A stretch of DNA of 64,000 nt from Hyphomonadaceae bacterium. Lineage in GTDB: Bacteria > Pseudomonadota > Alphaproteobacteria > Caulobacterales > Aquidulcibacteraceae. The stretch covers positions 62,001 to 126,000 of the forward strand of contig JAIELK010000004.1 of the NCBI GenBank assembly GCA_019753175.1, read 5' to 3'. Shown in pieces: positions 37,096 to 44,793 of this stretch (position 1 is its first letter; each line of letters starts with the position of its first letter). The notes beneath the pieces were generated by a model that saw only the letters and a program-made list of their open reading frames with translations, ran no database searches and was not told the DNA's origin. A program made the position numbers and the translations under genes.

Positions 37096-39212
37096 GGGTT
37101 TGGCTCTGGCGCCGGCGCCGGTTCCTGTTTGGGTTCCTCGCGATTGCCGCCGAGCGCGTCGCGGAGGAGGCCGCCCAGCGCATCGCGTGCGCGCTCTTCG
37201 GGCCGGGGCGGAGTTTGCCCGGCCGGCGGGGTTGTCGCCGCCGCCGCGCCCTCAGACGCAGGCGCTGCTGGTTCACCTTCCACCGGCGATTCCGCGGCCG
37301 GCTCAGGCGTTTGCCCAAACAGCGCTTCGCTCAATTGCGTCAGCGGGTTGTTCGGGTCCTGCCGGCGCAGGATGTTCTGCGCGCGCGACCGCAATTCGTT
37401 CTCGACCGCGTCGCCGATCGCGGGCGCAAAGCTCACGCGTGACCAGGGACCCGAGACGCGGAACGGCACGCCAAGGCCGGTGACGCCCGCATTTCCGCCC
37501 TGGCCCTCGATGGAGCGCACTGCGCGTGGGACGATGCGCATGTCGATCGACTGCATGCCGATATTGACCATGCCCTGGCCTTCGAGACGCACGAACGGAT
37601 TGAGCAGGCGAAGATTGTCCGTCGCCATCACGCCATTGTCGACGACGAACGTGGCCGACATTTCCGCGAAGTCGGTGGCGCCGCCGGGCCCGGAGGTCTG
37701 TCCGGTGAGCGCGGCCTGGATCGTACGCGCCACTTGCGCAAGGTTGACGCCTTTCCACTGGCCGTCGTTGAAGTTGAACGCCGCATTGCCGCGCAAACTG
37801 CGCATGATCTCGGCCTGCGAGCGCCCCTGGCCGATCAACGACGCTGCGATGCGTCCGCGGCCGGCGATACGGTCGAAGCCGATGGCGGCGTTGAGCAGCG
37901 GTTCAGCCTGCACGTTGTTGGCGTTTAGCTCAACCGCGATGCGCGGGATTGCGCCCGAAGCATCGGCGATCAGCCGCGCCGACCCGGCGCCTTGATAGAG
38001 CGAAATACGCGAGAGGCGGGCGTCTGCTGCGCCATTGGCCAAGCGCAAATTGAGCGCCACGTCGCTGAAGGTCATGCGCTGGAACTGCAAGGCGCCGAGC
38101 GTCAGATCAAGGTTGGCGTCGAGCACGCGAAGACCGGTGAGGTCGATCGGCGTGGTGGGCCACTCGCTGCTCGCTTGAACGCCCGCGCTGCCCGCGGCCG
38201 GCGTAGGCATATAGGTGTTGAGGTCGATCGCTGCTGCGTTGAGTGCGCCGGTCACGCGGAGGCGGTCGTTGTCTTGCGTCATCAGCGTCAATGCGCCGCG
38301 CGCATCAACAGCGTCGAGGCTCAGCGCCAGATTGCTGAAGGCCGTTGTTCGACCTTCATGCTCCATGCGGCCGATGGCGCGAAACGCGCCGAAACCCCCG
38401 CCTTCGCCCATCGGGGATCCCAGCCAAGCCATCAGCCGTCGCAGGCTTGGCCCGTCAGCATTGATCGCCCCTGCAAGCGCGCCGGTACCGGCGTTGAACG
38501 CGCCATCGAAGCTGGCGTCCAATGGCTGGGAGCGAAGCTGGGCGGTGAACGGCGTCTCGCCTTGCTCGAGCATTGCGCGCGGCAGGCCGATATCGCCACC
38601 GATGTTCAATCGTTCGCCGCGATAATTGAGCGCGGCCGCCAGGCGCGCCGGCGCATCGAGCGATTCCAAGGCGAGGCTGGCGTCGACATCCTCAAGCACG
38701 AGCGGCTCCGCGCCTGCGGGCCCCTGGAAGGATATGCGGCTGTCGGTCAAACGCACGTCATCGAGGCGCAAGTCTTCGAGCGTCAGCTGTTGTCCAGCCG
38801 TTTCTTGCTCAGTGGGAAACACCCAATTCGCCGCGCCATCGTCTTTCGCTTGCAGGCGTATGTCAGCCCCTTCGAAAGTGAGCTGCTTGACTTCGATCGC
38901 ACCGCGCAGCAGGGGCAGCACCTTGACGGCGAAGACAATGCGGTCTGCGGCAAGGAATGGCCCTTCGGCGCTGAAGCCTTCGGGATTGGATAGTGAAGCC
39001 TCGTTCACCGAAAAACCGAGCGCCGGCCAGAACGCAAGCTGGATGTCTTGGCCGAGCGTAAGTTCACGCCCCGTGGCTTCCTCGATCCGGCGCTCCGCTT
39101 CTCGCGCGGCCAGCTCCTTGGGGAAGAACGCTATGAACAGCGCGACGGCCGCGGCGAGCAGCGCCACAAAGCCGCCGATGGCAATGCCAATGGTCGTGAG
39201 GTTGAGCTTCAT
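37092..39212 (-). CDS. AsmA family outer-membrane biogenesis protein
   Basis: A 706-residue protein with an N-terminal membrane anchor (about 8-30), an AsmA/DUF748-type N-terminal domain (PALGFSVNEASLSNPEGF) and a long beta-rich periplasmic region ending in the AsmA C-terminal pattern RGNAAFNFNDGQWKGVNL. The last 90 residues are Pro/Glu/Ala-rich and disordered. AsmA-like proteins are thought to bridge the periplasm and carry phospholipid. It couples into DUF808 downstream. Confidence 0.88.
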   Translation of the reverse strand: MKLNLTTIGIAIGGFVALLAAAVALFIAFFPKELAAREAERRIEEATGRELTLGQDIQLAFWPALGFSVNEASLSNPEGFSAEGPFLAADRIVFAVKVLPLLRGAIEVKQLTFEGADIRLQAKDDGAANWVFPTEQETAGQQLTLEDLRLDDVRLTDSRISFQGPAGAEPLVLEDVDASLALESLDAPARLAAALNYRGERLNIGGDIGLPRAMLEQGETPFTAQLRSQPLDASFDGAFNAGTGALAGAINADGPSLRRLMAWLGSPMGEGGGFGAFRAIGRMEHEGRTTAFSNLALSLDAVDARGALTLMTQDNDRLRVTGALNAAAIDLNTYMPTPAAGSAGVQASSEWPTTPIDLTGLRVLDANLDLTLGALQFQRMTFSDVALNLRLANGAADARLSRISLYQGAGSARLIADASGAIPRIAVELNANNVQAEPLLNAAIGFDRIAGRGRIAASLIGQGRSQAEIMRSLRGNAAFNFNDGQWKGVNLAQVARTIQAALTGQTSGPGGATDFAEMSATFVVDNGVMATDNLRLLNPFVRLEGQGMVNIGMQSIDMRIVPRAVRSIEGQGGNAGVTGLGVPFRVSGPWSRVSFAPAIGDAVENELRSRAQNILRRQDPNNPLTQLSEALFGQTPEPAAESPVEGEPAAPASEGAAAATTPPAGQTPPRPEERARDALGGLLRDALGGNREEPKQEPAPAPEPNP

Positions 39213-39299
39213 GGCGCCGTTCTTATGCGAGTACGGCGGTGAAATCGAGGCTGAGACGCGCCTAGGCTTGGCGGATCAACTCAGCTATTGCGCAGGGGC

Positions 39300-39731
39300 A
39301 TGAGTACGTTCTTCGGAGCATTGTTTGCGGAAGTGGGTGCGCGCCGGCGGCGCCTCCGCGCCGCCCTCGGCGACCGCGGACAGGCGCTTGTGGAATTCCT
39401 CGTCCTAGCCGGCCTCGCGATCGGCTCGCTTGGGCTGCTGACGCGCACCTGGATGCCTGACGCCGCGCCGTGGGGATTCTTCGTGCCCGCGGTGTTCCTT
39501 GTCGGCTACTTCCTCATTGAAGCGCGCCGCCAGGCCACCGCTGCACGCAGCCAAGACGCCGCCAAGGTGTCGTCGAGCTACGATTGGCTGGTGCTCTTGT
39601 GGTCGCTGGGCTGCGCGCTCCTCGGCGCGGCCGCGTTCGTCATCGCCTACAGCGCACAACCCGCGCCACCGCCTGAGCAGGAGGTTTGGACGCCGCCAGA
39701 AGGTTCCGTCTCGGTCGACATTGCGCCTTGA
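39300..39731 (+). CDS. Membrane protein with TadE-like N-terminal segment
   Basis: A 143-residue protein. Near residue 25 it has DRGQALVEFLVLAGLAIGS, close to the G-x-A-x-V-E-F motif of TadE/TadF pseudopilins, followed by two further helices (about 60-75 and 105-125). The rest is not TadE-like, so this may be convergence. ATG 39300 follows GCAGGGGC. It is upstream of creD on the same strand with 34 bases between. Confidence 0.6.
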   Translation: MSTFFGALFAEVGARRRRLRAALGDRGQALVEFLVLAGLAIGSLGLLTRTWMPDAAPWGFFVPAVFLVGYFLIEARRQATAARSQDAAKVSSSYDWLVLLWSLGCALLGAAAFVIAYSAQPAPPPEQEVWTPPEGSVSVDIAP

Positions 39732-39765
39732 TCGCAGTGATCATTGGCCTGTGAGGGAGTAGCCG

Positions 39766-41193
39766 GTGACCGAAACGTCCAGCGTCAACAACAGCGGTCT
39801 GTCGGGTCTCATCCCGCGCGGGTCGTTGGGCCTCAAGCTTCTCCTCGTCTGCCTGCTTGTTCTGCTCATGGGCATTCCGTTGTTGATGGTGGCCGGGCTG
39901 GTGGCGGAGCGCCAATCCCGCGCGGCCAGCGTGACCGCGGAGATCGGGGGCCGCGCCGGCGGTGTGCAGAGCCTCGGCGGCCCGATGCTGCTCGTGCCGT
40001 ATCAGCGCCCGGTGGAGATCACCGACGATCAGGGACGCGTCCAGCGGCGGATCGAGCGGGGCTCCTTCGTCGTCTTCGCCGAGACTGGCAGCGCTGACGC
40101 CAATCTTACCGTGCAAGACCGCCGGCGCGGCATCTACCGCGCTGCGATCTATACGGCCGTGACCGGATTTCAGGCTTCGTTTCGAGTTGCGGACGCGCTC
40201 GAAGGTGTCGACGAGTCGTATCGGTTCGATTGGGATCAAGCGCGCATCGTCATGTTCGTTAGCGATAGCCGCGCCATTCGCAACGCCGCGCAGCTCAACT
40301 TCGCCGATGGCCGCAGCGAGACCTTCGAGCCGATTTCCGACCTCAGCGTCGCTGCGCCGGCACCGGATTATTCGAGGTCCGGCATCTTCTCCACGCCGGC
40401 AGCCCCGTTGCCGGGCAACCTGCAGGCGTTCGCCGCGCCGGCGCGTCTTGCCGGCGGCCCGCGCGATTTCGCCGTTGAAACGCAGCTGGAGCTTACCGGC
40501 GCGCAGCGCTTTTCCATCGCCGCCTTTGCGCAGGACACAACCGCGACGATCCGCGGCGACCGCACCGATGTCGGCGCTGAGGGTTATTTCCAGTCCAGCG
40601 AAGCGCTATCGCTCGACGATCGCGGCTTCGCCGTCTCCTGGCGTGTGCCGTTCGTGGCGCGCGGGCTTGAAAAAGCCGCTGACCTCAACGGCCTTGATCT
40701 CGGCGCCGCCGCCTCGCGCGACATGGCGGTGAGCTTCGTTTCGTCAGACGACATTTACCAGGGGGTCGTGCGCGCCGTGCGCTACGGCATTATGTTCATC
40801 GGCATCGTCTTCCTAGCGACACTGATTTTTGAAGCCGTGAGCGGCAAGAAGGCGCACCCGGCGCAATACATCCTGGTCGGATTGGCGCAGTGCGTGTTCT
40901 ACCTGCTGCTGTTGGCGCTGACCGAGCTGATCGGCTTTACGCCCGCGTTCCTGATCGCCGCGGCGGCGACCGTGCTGCTGCTGTCCTTTTACGCCGGTTC
41001 ATCGTTCCGCTCGGCGCCAGCAGGCGTGCGTGCGCTCGCCGGGCTCTCGGCGCTCTATGGCGCGATGTATGTGCTGATGACGTTGGAGGATTATGCGCTG
41101 ATCGCCGGCTCGGTGGTCGCCTTCGCCGTCATCGCCGCGACCATGATCGCCACCCGGCGCATCGATTGGTACGGGCGCGGCGTGGCGCGGTAG
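39766..41193 (+). CDS. creD: CreD-like inner membrane protein
   Basis: A 475-residue protein: N-terminal helix (LKLLLVCLLVLLMGIPLLMV), a large periplasmic domain with GGPMLLVPYQRP and several beta-strands, then five to six C-terminal helices (YGIMFIGIVFLATLIFEAVS onward). This is the CreD/Cet layout, linked in other bacteria to envelope stress and beta-lactam or colicin tolerance under CreBC. No creB or creC is nearby. GTG 39766 is the start, following GAGGGAG. Confidence 0.88.
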   Translation: MTETSSVNNSGLSGLIPRGSLGLKLLLVCLLVLLMGIPLLMVAGLVAERQSRAASVTAEIGGRAGGVQSLGGPMLLVPYQRPVEITDDQGRVQRRIERGSFVVFAETGSADANLTVQDRRRGIYRAAIYTAVTGFQASFRVADALEGVDESYRFDWDQARIVMFVSDSRAIRNAAQLNFADGRSETFEPISDLSVAAPAPDYSRSGIFSTPAAPLPGNLQAFAAPARLAGGPRDFAVETQLELTGAQRFSIAAFAQDTTATIRGDRTDVGAEGYFQSSEALSLDDRGFAVSWRVPFVARGLEKAADLNGLDLGAAASRDMAVSFVSSDDIYQGVVRAVRYGIMFIGIVFLATLIFEAVSGKKAHPAQYILVGLAQCVFYLLLLALTELIGFTPAFLIAAAATVLLLSFYAGSSFRSAPAGVRALAGLSALYGAMYVLMTLEDYALIAGSVVAFAVIAATMIATRRIDWYGRGVAR

Positions 41194-41340
41194 GCTCACA
41201 GCTGGGCGCGAGCGGCGTCCTCTGCAGTGCGGATCGTCTCGCTCTGAAACGTGGTCTAGAATTGGAGCTTGCCGGCGCTGCCCTCGGGACGACGAATTGG
41301 CGCGCTTGACGGGGGCGGCGGGTCCCGCCAGTTCTGGCCC

Positions 41341-42123
41341 ATGGTCGAACTCACATTGCCCCGGAATTCGCAGGTCAAGAGCGGCAAGCGCTATCGCGCG
41401 CCGAAAGGGGCCAAGAAGGTCCGGCAGTTCAAGGTCTATCGCTACGACCCTGACACGGGCGAGAACCCGCGCTGGGACACCTACGAGGTCGATCTCAGCA
41501 CCTGCGGGCCGATGGTGCTCGACGCGCTGATCGCGATCAAGAACGACACCGACTCGACGCTGACGTTCCGGCGCTCCTGCCGCGAAGGCGTGTGCGGGTC
41601 GTGCGCGATGAACATCAACGGCCGCAATACGCTGGCCTGCACCAAGGGCATCGACGAACTGGGCGGGGGGACGATCACGGTCGCGCCGCTGCCACATCAG
41701 CCGGTGGTGAAGGACTTGGTGCCCGATCTCACCAACTTCATGGCGCAGTACGCGGCGATCCAGCCCTATCTGCAAACCCAGACGCCGGAGCCGGACGCCG
41801 AATGGCGCCAAAGCCCGGAAGAGCGCGGCAAGCTCGATGGGCTCTACGAGTGCATTCTCTGCGCCTGCTGCTCGACCGCGTGTCCGTCCTATTGGTGGAA
41901 CAGCGATCGCTTCTACGGGCCTGCCGCGCTGCTGCAGGCTTATCGCTGGATCGCTGACAGCCGCGATGAAAGTCAGGGTGAGCGGCTCGATGCCTTGGAA
42001 GACCCGTTCAAGCTCTATCGCTGCCACACCATCATGAATTGCGCGCAGGTCTGCCCGAAGGGGCTGAACCCCGCCAAGGCGATCGCCGAGATCAAGAAAA
42101 TGATGGTGGAGCGGAAACTCTGA
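41341..42123 (+). CDS. sdhB: Succinate dehydrogenase iron-sulfur subunit
   Basis: A 260-residue protein carrying the [2Fe-2S] ligand set [18 protein letters not shown] and the two clusters of the C-terminal ferredoxin-like domain, [16 protein letters not shown] and [17 protein letters not shown]. It passes electrons from SdhA to the quinone site. ATG 41341 starts MVELTLPRN, normal for the family; upstream codons to 41269 look non-coding. It is separated from sdhCDA by 7.2 kb and eight or nine unrelated genes, so it needs its own promoter. Confidence 0.96.
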   Translation: MVELTLPRNSQVKSGKRYRAPKGAKKVRQFKVYRYDPDTGENPRWDTYEVDLSTCGPMVLDALIAIKNDTDSTLTFRRSCREGVCGSCAMNINGRNTLACTKGIDELGGGTITVAPLPHQPVVKDLVPDLTNFMAQYAAIQPYLQTQTPEPDAEWRQSPEERGKLDGLYECILCACCSTACPSYWWNSDRFYGPAALLQAYRWIADSRDESQGERLDALEDPFKLYRCHTIMNCAQVCPKGLNPAKAIAEIKKMMVERKL

Positions 42124-42143
42124 TTGGCGAAGCGGGCTGACAA

Positions 42144-43049
42144 TTAGCGGACGTCGAAGCGTATCGGAATTCGAACGCGCTTGCCGATGGCAGAGGCGCC
42201 GCTTCGATCCTCGAGCACTCTGAAGTGGGACGCAATTCTTAACGCCGCCGCCCCGAAGCCCGCGCCTAGCGGACTTTCCATTGTTATTCTGCACCGCAGT
42301 CGGCCGTCAGCAGCGACCAAGCAGTCCAAAGTCGCGGCGCCATCGATGCTTCCAGCCATCGCCTGATCGGGATAGTGCCGCGCAAAAGACCGCCCATCTG
42401 GACGTTCTATCCAGAGCGGGTTGACAAGCGACTGCGCGCCATCGATCTCTGCAAGCGTTACCTCCTGTCCCGCGTCTGTCGCCTGTTCGGGACTAAACGT
42501 CATACGAATTCGACAGATTTCGGCGTCATCGTCGGGTTCGCCAGTCATTTGAATGAACATGGCCGCTCGGCGACTGGTGTGGAATGTTGACGAGCTTGTC
42601 TCTTCCAGCGCGCCGGCTTCGTAACGGCGGATTTCCGATCCGCCCGGTGTGTAGGATATTTCGACCAGACGTCCGCGCTCCGTTGGGCTGGGTGCGCTGC
42701 TAAAGGCGCCAAACGTCGGCTCCAAGTCGACCAACATGTCCGGCAAGGTATTGGCGCACGCTGATTCCCCACTCGCACTTAAGATGATCCAAACGAGCCG
42801 GTCCGCTTCGAAGACCAACGATACTCCGAATCGTGCGCCACCGAGCACAAGGTTGGGTCCGCCACTCAAAACCTGACGCGCATCTTCGACTTCGTGCACA
42901 GCCCAATCTGCTCGGTCGGACGTGCTTCTGATCTCTTCGATCGTCATTCCAAACTTGTAGGGGCCCAGCCCATCTTCTGGAATTGGTTCCTGAGCAAGAG
43001 CCTCCGCATTGAGAAGCATGGCAAAGGCTACGACGACTTGGCGATACAT
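42144..43049 (-). CDS. Secreted protein with two-cysteine TonB_C-like C-terminus
   Basis: A 301-residue protein with a signal peptide ending in EALAQ. A first domain (about 25-190) begins GLGPYKFGMTIEEI, reminiscent of small periplasmic GxxFGM proteins. The C-terminal 90 residues read GAATLDCLVAADGRLRC... ...GKRVRIPIRF, a TonB_C-like half with a Cys pair ten residues apart. The same pattern ends the two small proteins at 43894 and 44361. It is divergent from yebC. Confidence 0.7.
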   Translation of the reverse strand: MYRQVVVAFAMLLNAEALAQEPIPEDGLGPYKFGMTIEEIRSTSDRADWAVHEVEDARQVLSGGPNLVLGGARFGVSLVFEADRLVWIILSASGESACANTLPDMLVDLEPTFGAFSSAPSPTERGRLVEISYTPGGSEIRRYEAGALEETSSSTFHTSRRAAMFIQMTGEPDDDAEICRIRMTFSPEQATDAGQEVTLAEIDGAQSLVNPLWIERPDGRSFARHYPDQAMAGSIDGAATLDCLVAADGRLRCRITMESPLGAGFGAAALRIASHFRVLEDRSGASAIGKRVRIPIRFDVR

Positions 43050-43107
43050 GGCGACGTCCTAATGGTGAGCTTGAGCAAGCGGCGCCCACTCGATAAACCC
43101 TCCACCC

Positions 43108-43860
43108 ATGGCCGGTCACTCCAAATTCGCCAACATCATGCACCGCAAGGGCGGGCAGGATAAGAAGCGCGCTCTGGCGTTCACCAAGATCGCGCGCGAA
43201 ATTCAGGCGGCGGTGAAGCTCGGCGGGGCGGACCCGAACGCCAATCCGCGCCTGTTCCGCGCGTTGGCGGCCGGGCGGGCAGCCAACATGCCCAAGGACA
43301 ATCTGCAACGCGCCATCGACCGTGGCTCGGGTGCAGGCGGCGAGAACCTGGAAGAGATTCGCTACGAGGGCTTCGGGCCCGGCGGCGTCGGCGTCATCGT
43401 CGAGTGCTTGAGCGACAACCGCAACCGCACTGCCGGCGAAGTGCGCGCCGCCTTCGCCAAAAACGGCGGCAATCTCGGCGAAACCAATTCGGTTTCGTTT
43501 GCGTGGAAGCGCGTCGGCGAAATCCGCTATCCGCTCGAGAAGGCGAGCGAAGATTCGATGCTGGAAGCGGCGATCGAAGGCGGTTGCGACGATTGCGTCT
43601 CCGAAGATGAGCACCACGTGGTGACGTGCGAGATGGCGGCGCTCGCCGGTGCGTCGCAGGCGCTGGCGAAGAAATTCGGCGATCCGGCGTCGGCCAAGTT
43701 CGTCTGGCGCACCGAGATCGCTATCCCGGTCGAAGGCGACAACGCCGAGGCGTTGATGAAACTGCTGGATCAGCTCGACGACCTCGACGACGTGCAAAGC
43801 GTCTATTCGAACGAAGATATCAGCGATGCGGAATTGGCGAGACTAGCGCATGAGGAATAG
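43108..43860 (+). CDS. yebC: YebC/PmpR family (TACO1-like) regulator
   Basis: A 250-residue YebC: MAGHSKFANIMHRKGGQDKK, NMPKDNLQRAIDRG, the GPGGVGVIVECLSDN motif and the closing dimer region DLDDVQSVYSNEDISD. Family members are DNA-binding regulators or, as shown for relatives, aid translation through polyproline stretches. In many proteobacteria it is next to ruvC; here ruvC is 28 kb away. A degraded copy of its last codons recurs at 44282-44349. Confidence 0.95.
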   Translation: MAGHSKFANIMHRKGGQDKKRALAFTKIAREIQAAVKLGGADPNANPRLFRALAAGRAANMPKDNLQRAIDRGSGAGGENLEEIRYEGFGPGGVGVIVECLSDNRNRTAGEVRAAFAKNGGNLGETNSVSFAWKRVGEIRYPLEKASEDSMLEAAIEGGCDDCVSEDEHHVVTCEMAALAGASQALAKKFGDPASAKFVWRTEIAIPVEGDNAEALMKLLDQLDDLDDVQSVYSNEDISDAELARLAHEE

Positions 43861-43893
43861 GCCGCAGCTCTCGTTATCATTGCGCTTTTCCCA

Positions 43894-44274
43894 GTGAGCG
43901 CCGCTGCGCAGTCGACGCGGTTCGATCCGGGCAGGCCGCCTCCGTCAGCGGAACAATTGGCGGCGGCTGAACTCCTGACAAATGCACCGTGGACGGCGCG
44001 TCCGAGCGCAGCTGATCACGAGTATGTTTCGCGGCAGTTGGTCCGCGCCAGTGGAGGGCGGCTTTACGATGCGCGCGTGCCGGTGGAGTGCCTTGTGGAG
44101 TCTGATGGCGGATTGGCTTGCGCCGCCGCTGACTCCGAAGCAAGTGCCACAGACGTGAGTTGGGCCATGCGCCTCATCACTCGGTTTCGCGTGGCGCCGC
44201 AAACCGACTCAGGCGAACCGACCGTCGGTCGAAAAGTTCGGTTGATCGTGCGGATGGGCGTTGCGCCTCGCTAA
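43894..44274 (+). CDS. Small two-cysteine TonB_C-like protein, copy 1, start region lost
   Basis: The frame is open from the yebC stop at 43858-43860 and its first codons spell a signal peptide (AAALVIIALFPVSAAAQ), but there is no ATG before it; only GTG 43894, inside the signal peptide, or a rare ATT at 43879 could start it. The body carries CLVESDGGLAC and ends GRKVRLIVRM. Compared with copy 2 (44361), about 16 bases holding the ribosome site and GTG seem to be deleted here. It may be silent or depend on read-through from yebC, which is in the same frame. Confidence 0.5.
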   Translation: MSAAAQSTRFDPGRPPPSAEQLAAAELLTNAPWTARPSAADHEYVSRQLVRASGGRLYDARVPVECLVESDGGLACAAADSEASATDVSWAMRLITRFRVAPQTDSGEPTVGRKVRLIVRMGVAPR

Positions 44275-44281
44275 GGATGGC

Positions 44282-44349
44282 GACGACGTACAAAGCATTC
44301 ATAACGACGAAGATGTCCGTGATGATGAGCTGGCAAGACTAAACAATAG
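44282..44349 (+). pseudogene. Degraded duplicate of the yebC 3' end
   Basis: Translating from 44282 gives [20 protein letters not shown], plainly homologous to the YebC C-terminus DDVQSVYSNEDISDAELARL at 43788-43847. The surrounding DNA also aligns, including the AATAGG at the end. It precedes copy 2 of the TonB_C-like gene exactly as the yebC end precedes copy 1, marking a tandem duplication of the unit [yebC tail + small gene]. Confidence 0.75.
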
Positions 44350-44360
44350 GAAGGCGCGTT

Positions 44361-44789
44361 GTGAGAGCAGCGATTGGGGTCTTGATGCTTGGCTTGGCTG
44401 CTTGCGCGACGCCATTCGCACCAAATGTTGACCCGCAAAGACACTTCGGCGAGCCTCCCGCCGCGCCGTCCAGCGAGGAACTAGCGGCGGCGGCGCTATT
44501 GGTGTCGCCGCCCTACACGTCACGCCCCATTGGAGATGATTTCGCCATTGCTTATCCCAGAAGCGCTATGATGCTCGACAGATCCGAGGCGAGTGTGCCG
44601 CTCGATTGCCTAGTGCGACCTGACCTCCGCCTTGCTTGTGTCGCGGGCGACGATGGCCAGCCACAGCACGATTTTGAGCAAGCGGCGCGCTTCCTGAGTT
44701 CCAGATTTGCCGTTGCCGCACAGAGCGCCGACGGTACTGGCACTGTCGGAAAACGAGTTCGCCTTACCATTCGTTTCCGTAGTGGCTGA
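44361..44789 (+). CDS. Small two-cysteine TonB_C-like lipoprotein, copy 2
   Basis: A 142-residue protein starting at GTG 44361 after AGGAAGG. MRAAIGVLMLGLAACA is a lipoprotein signal (Cys near residue 15). The middle has PSSEELAAAALLVSPPYTSRP, matching PSAEQLAAAELLTNAPWTARP of copy 1. The end has LDCLVRPDLRLAC and GKRVRLTIRF. Likely a periplasm-facing lipoprotein of unknown role. It ends four bases before the convergent ligD stop. Confidence 0.7.
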   Translation: MRAAIGVLMLGLAACATPFAPNVDPQRHFGEPPAAPSSEELAAAALLVSPPYTSRPIGDDFAIAYPRSAMMLDRSEASVPLDCLVRPDLRLACVAGDDGQPQHDFEQAARFLSSRFAVAAQSADGTGTVGKRVRLTIRFRSG

Positions 44790-44793
44790 GCGC

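Noticed and set aside
35969-37318. 449-codon minus-strand frame through repeat A2 and DUF808
   Set aside because: Overlaps the real DUF808 frame; Arg/Gly-rich shadow text.
43785-44274. Single YebC-TonB_C-like fusion protein
   Set aside because: The two are in one frame but a TAG at 43858-43860 separates them, and YebC has its normal C-terminus at that point.
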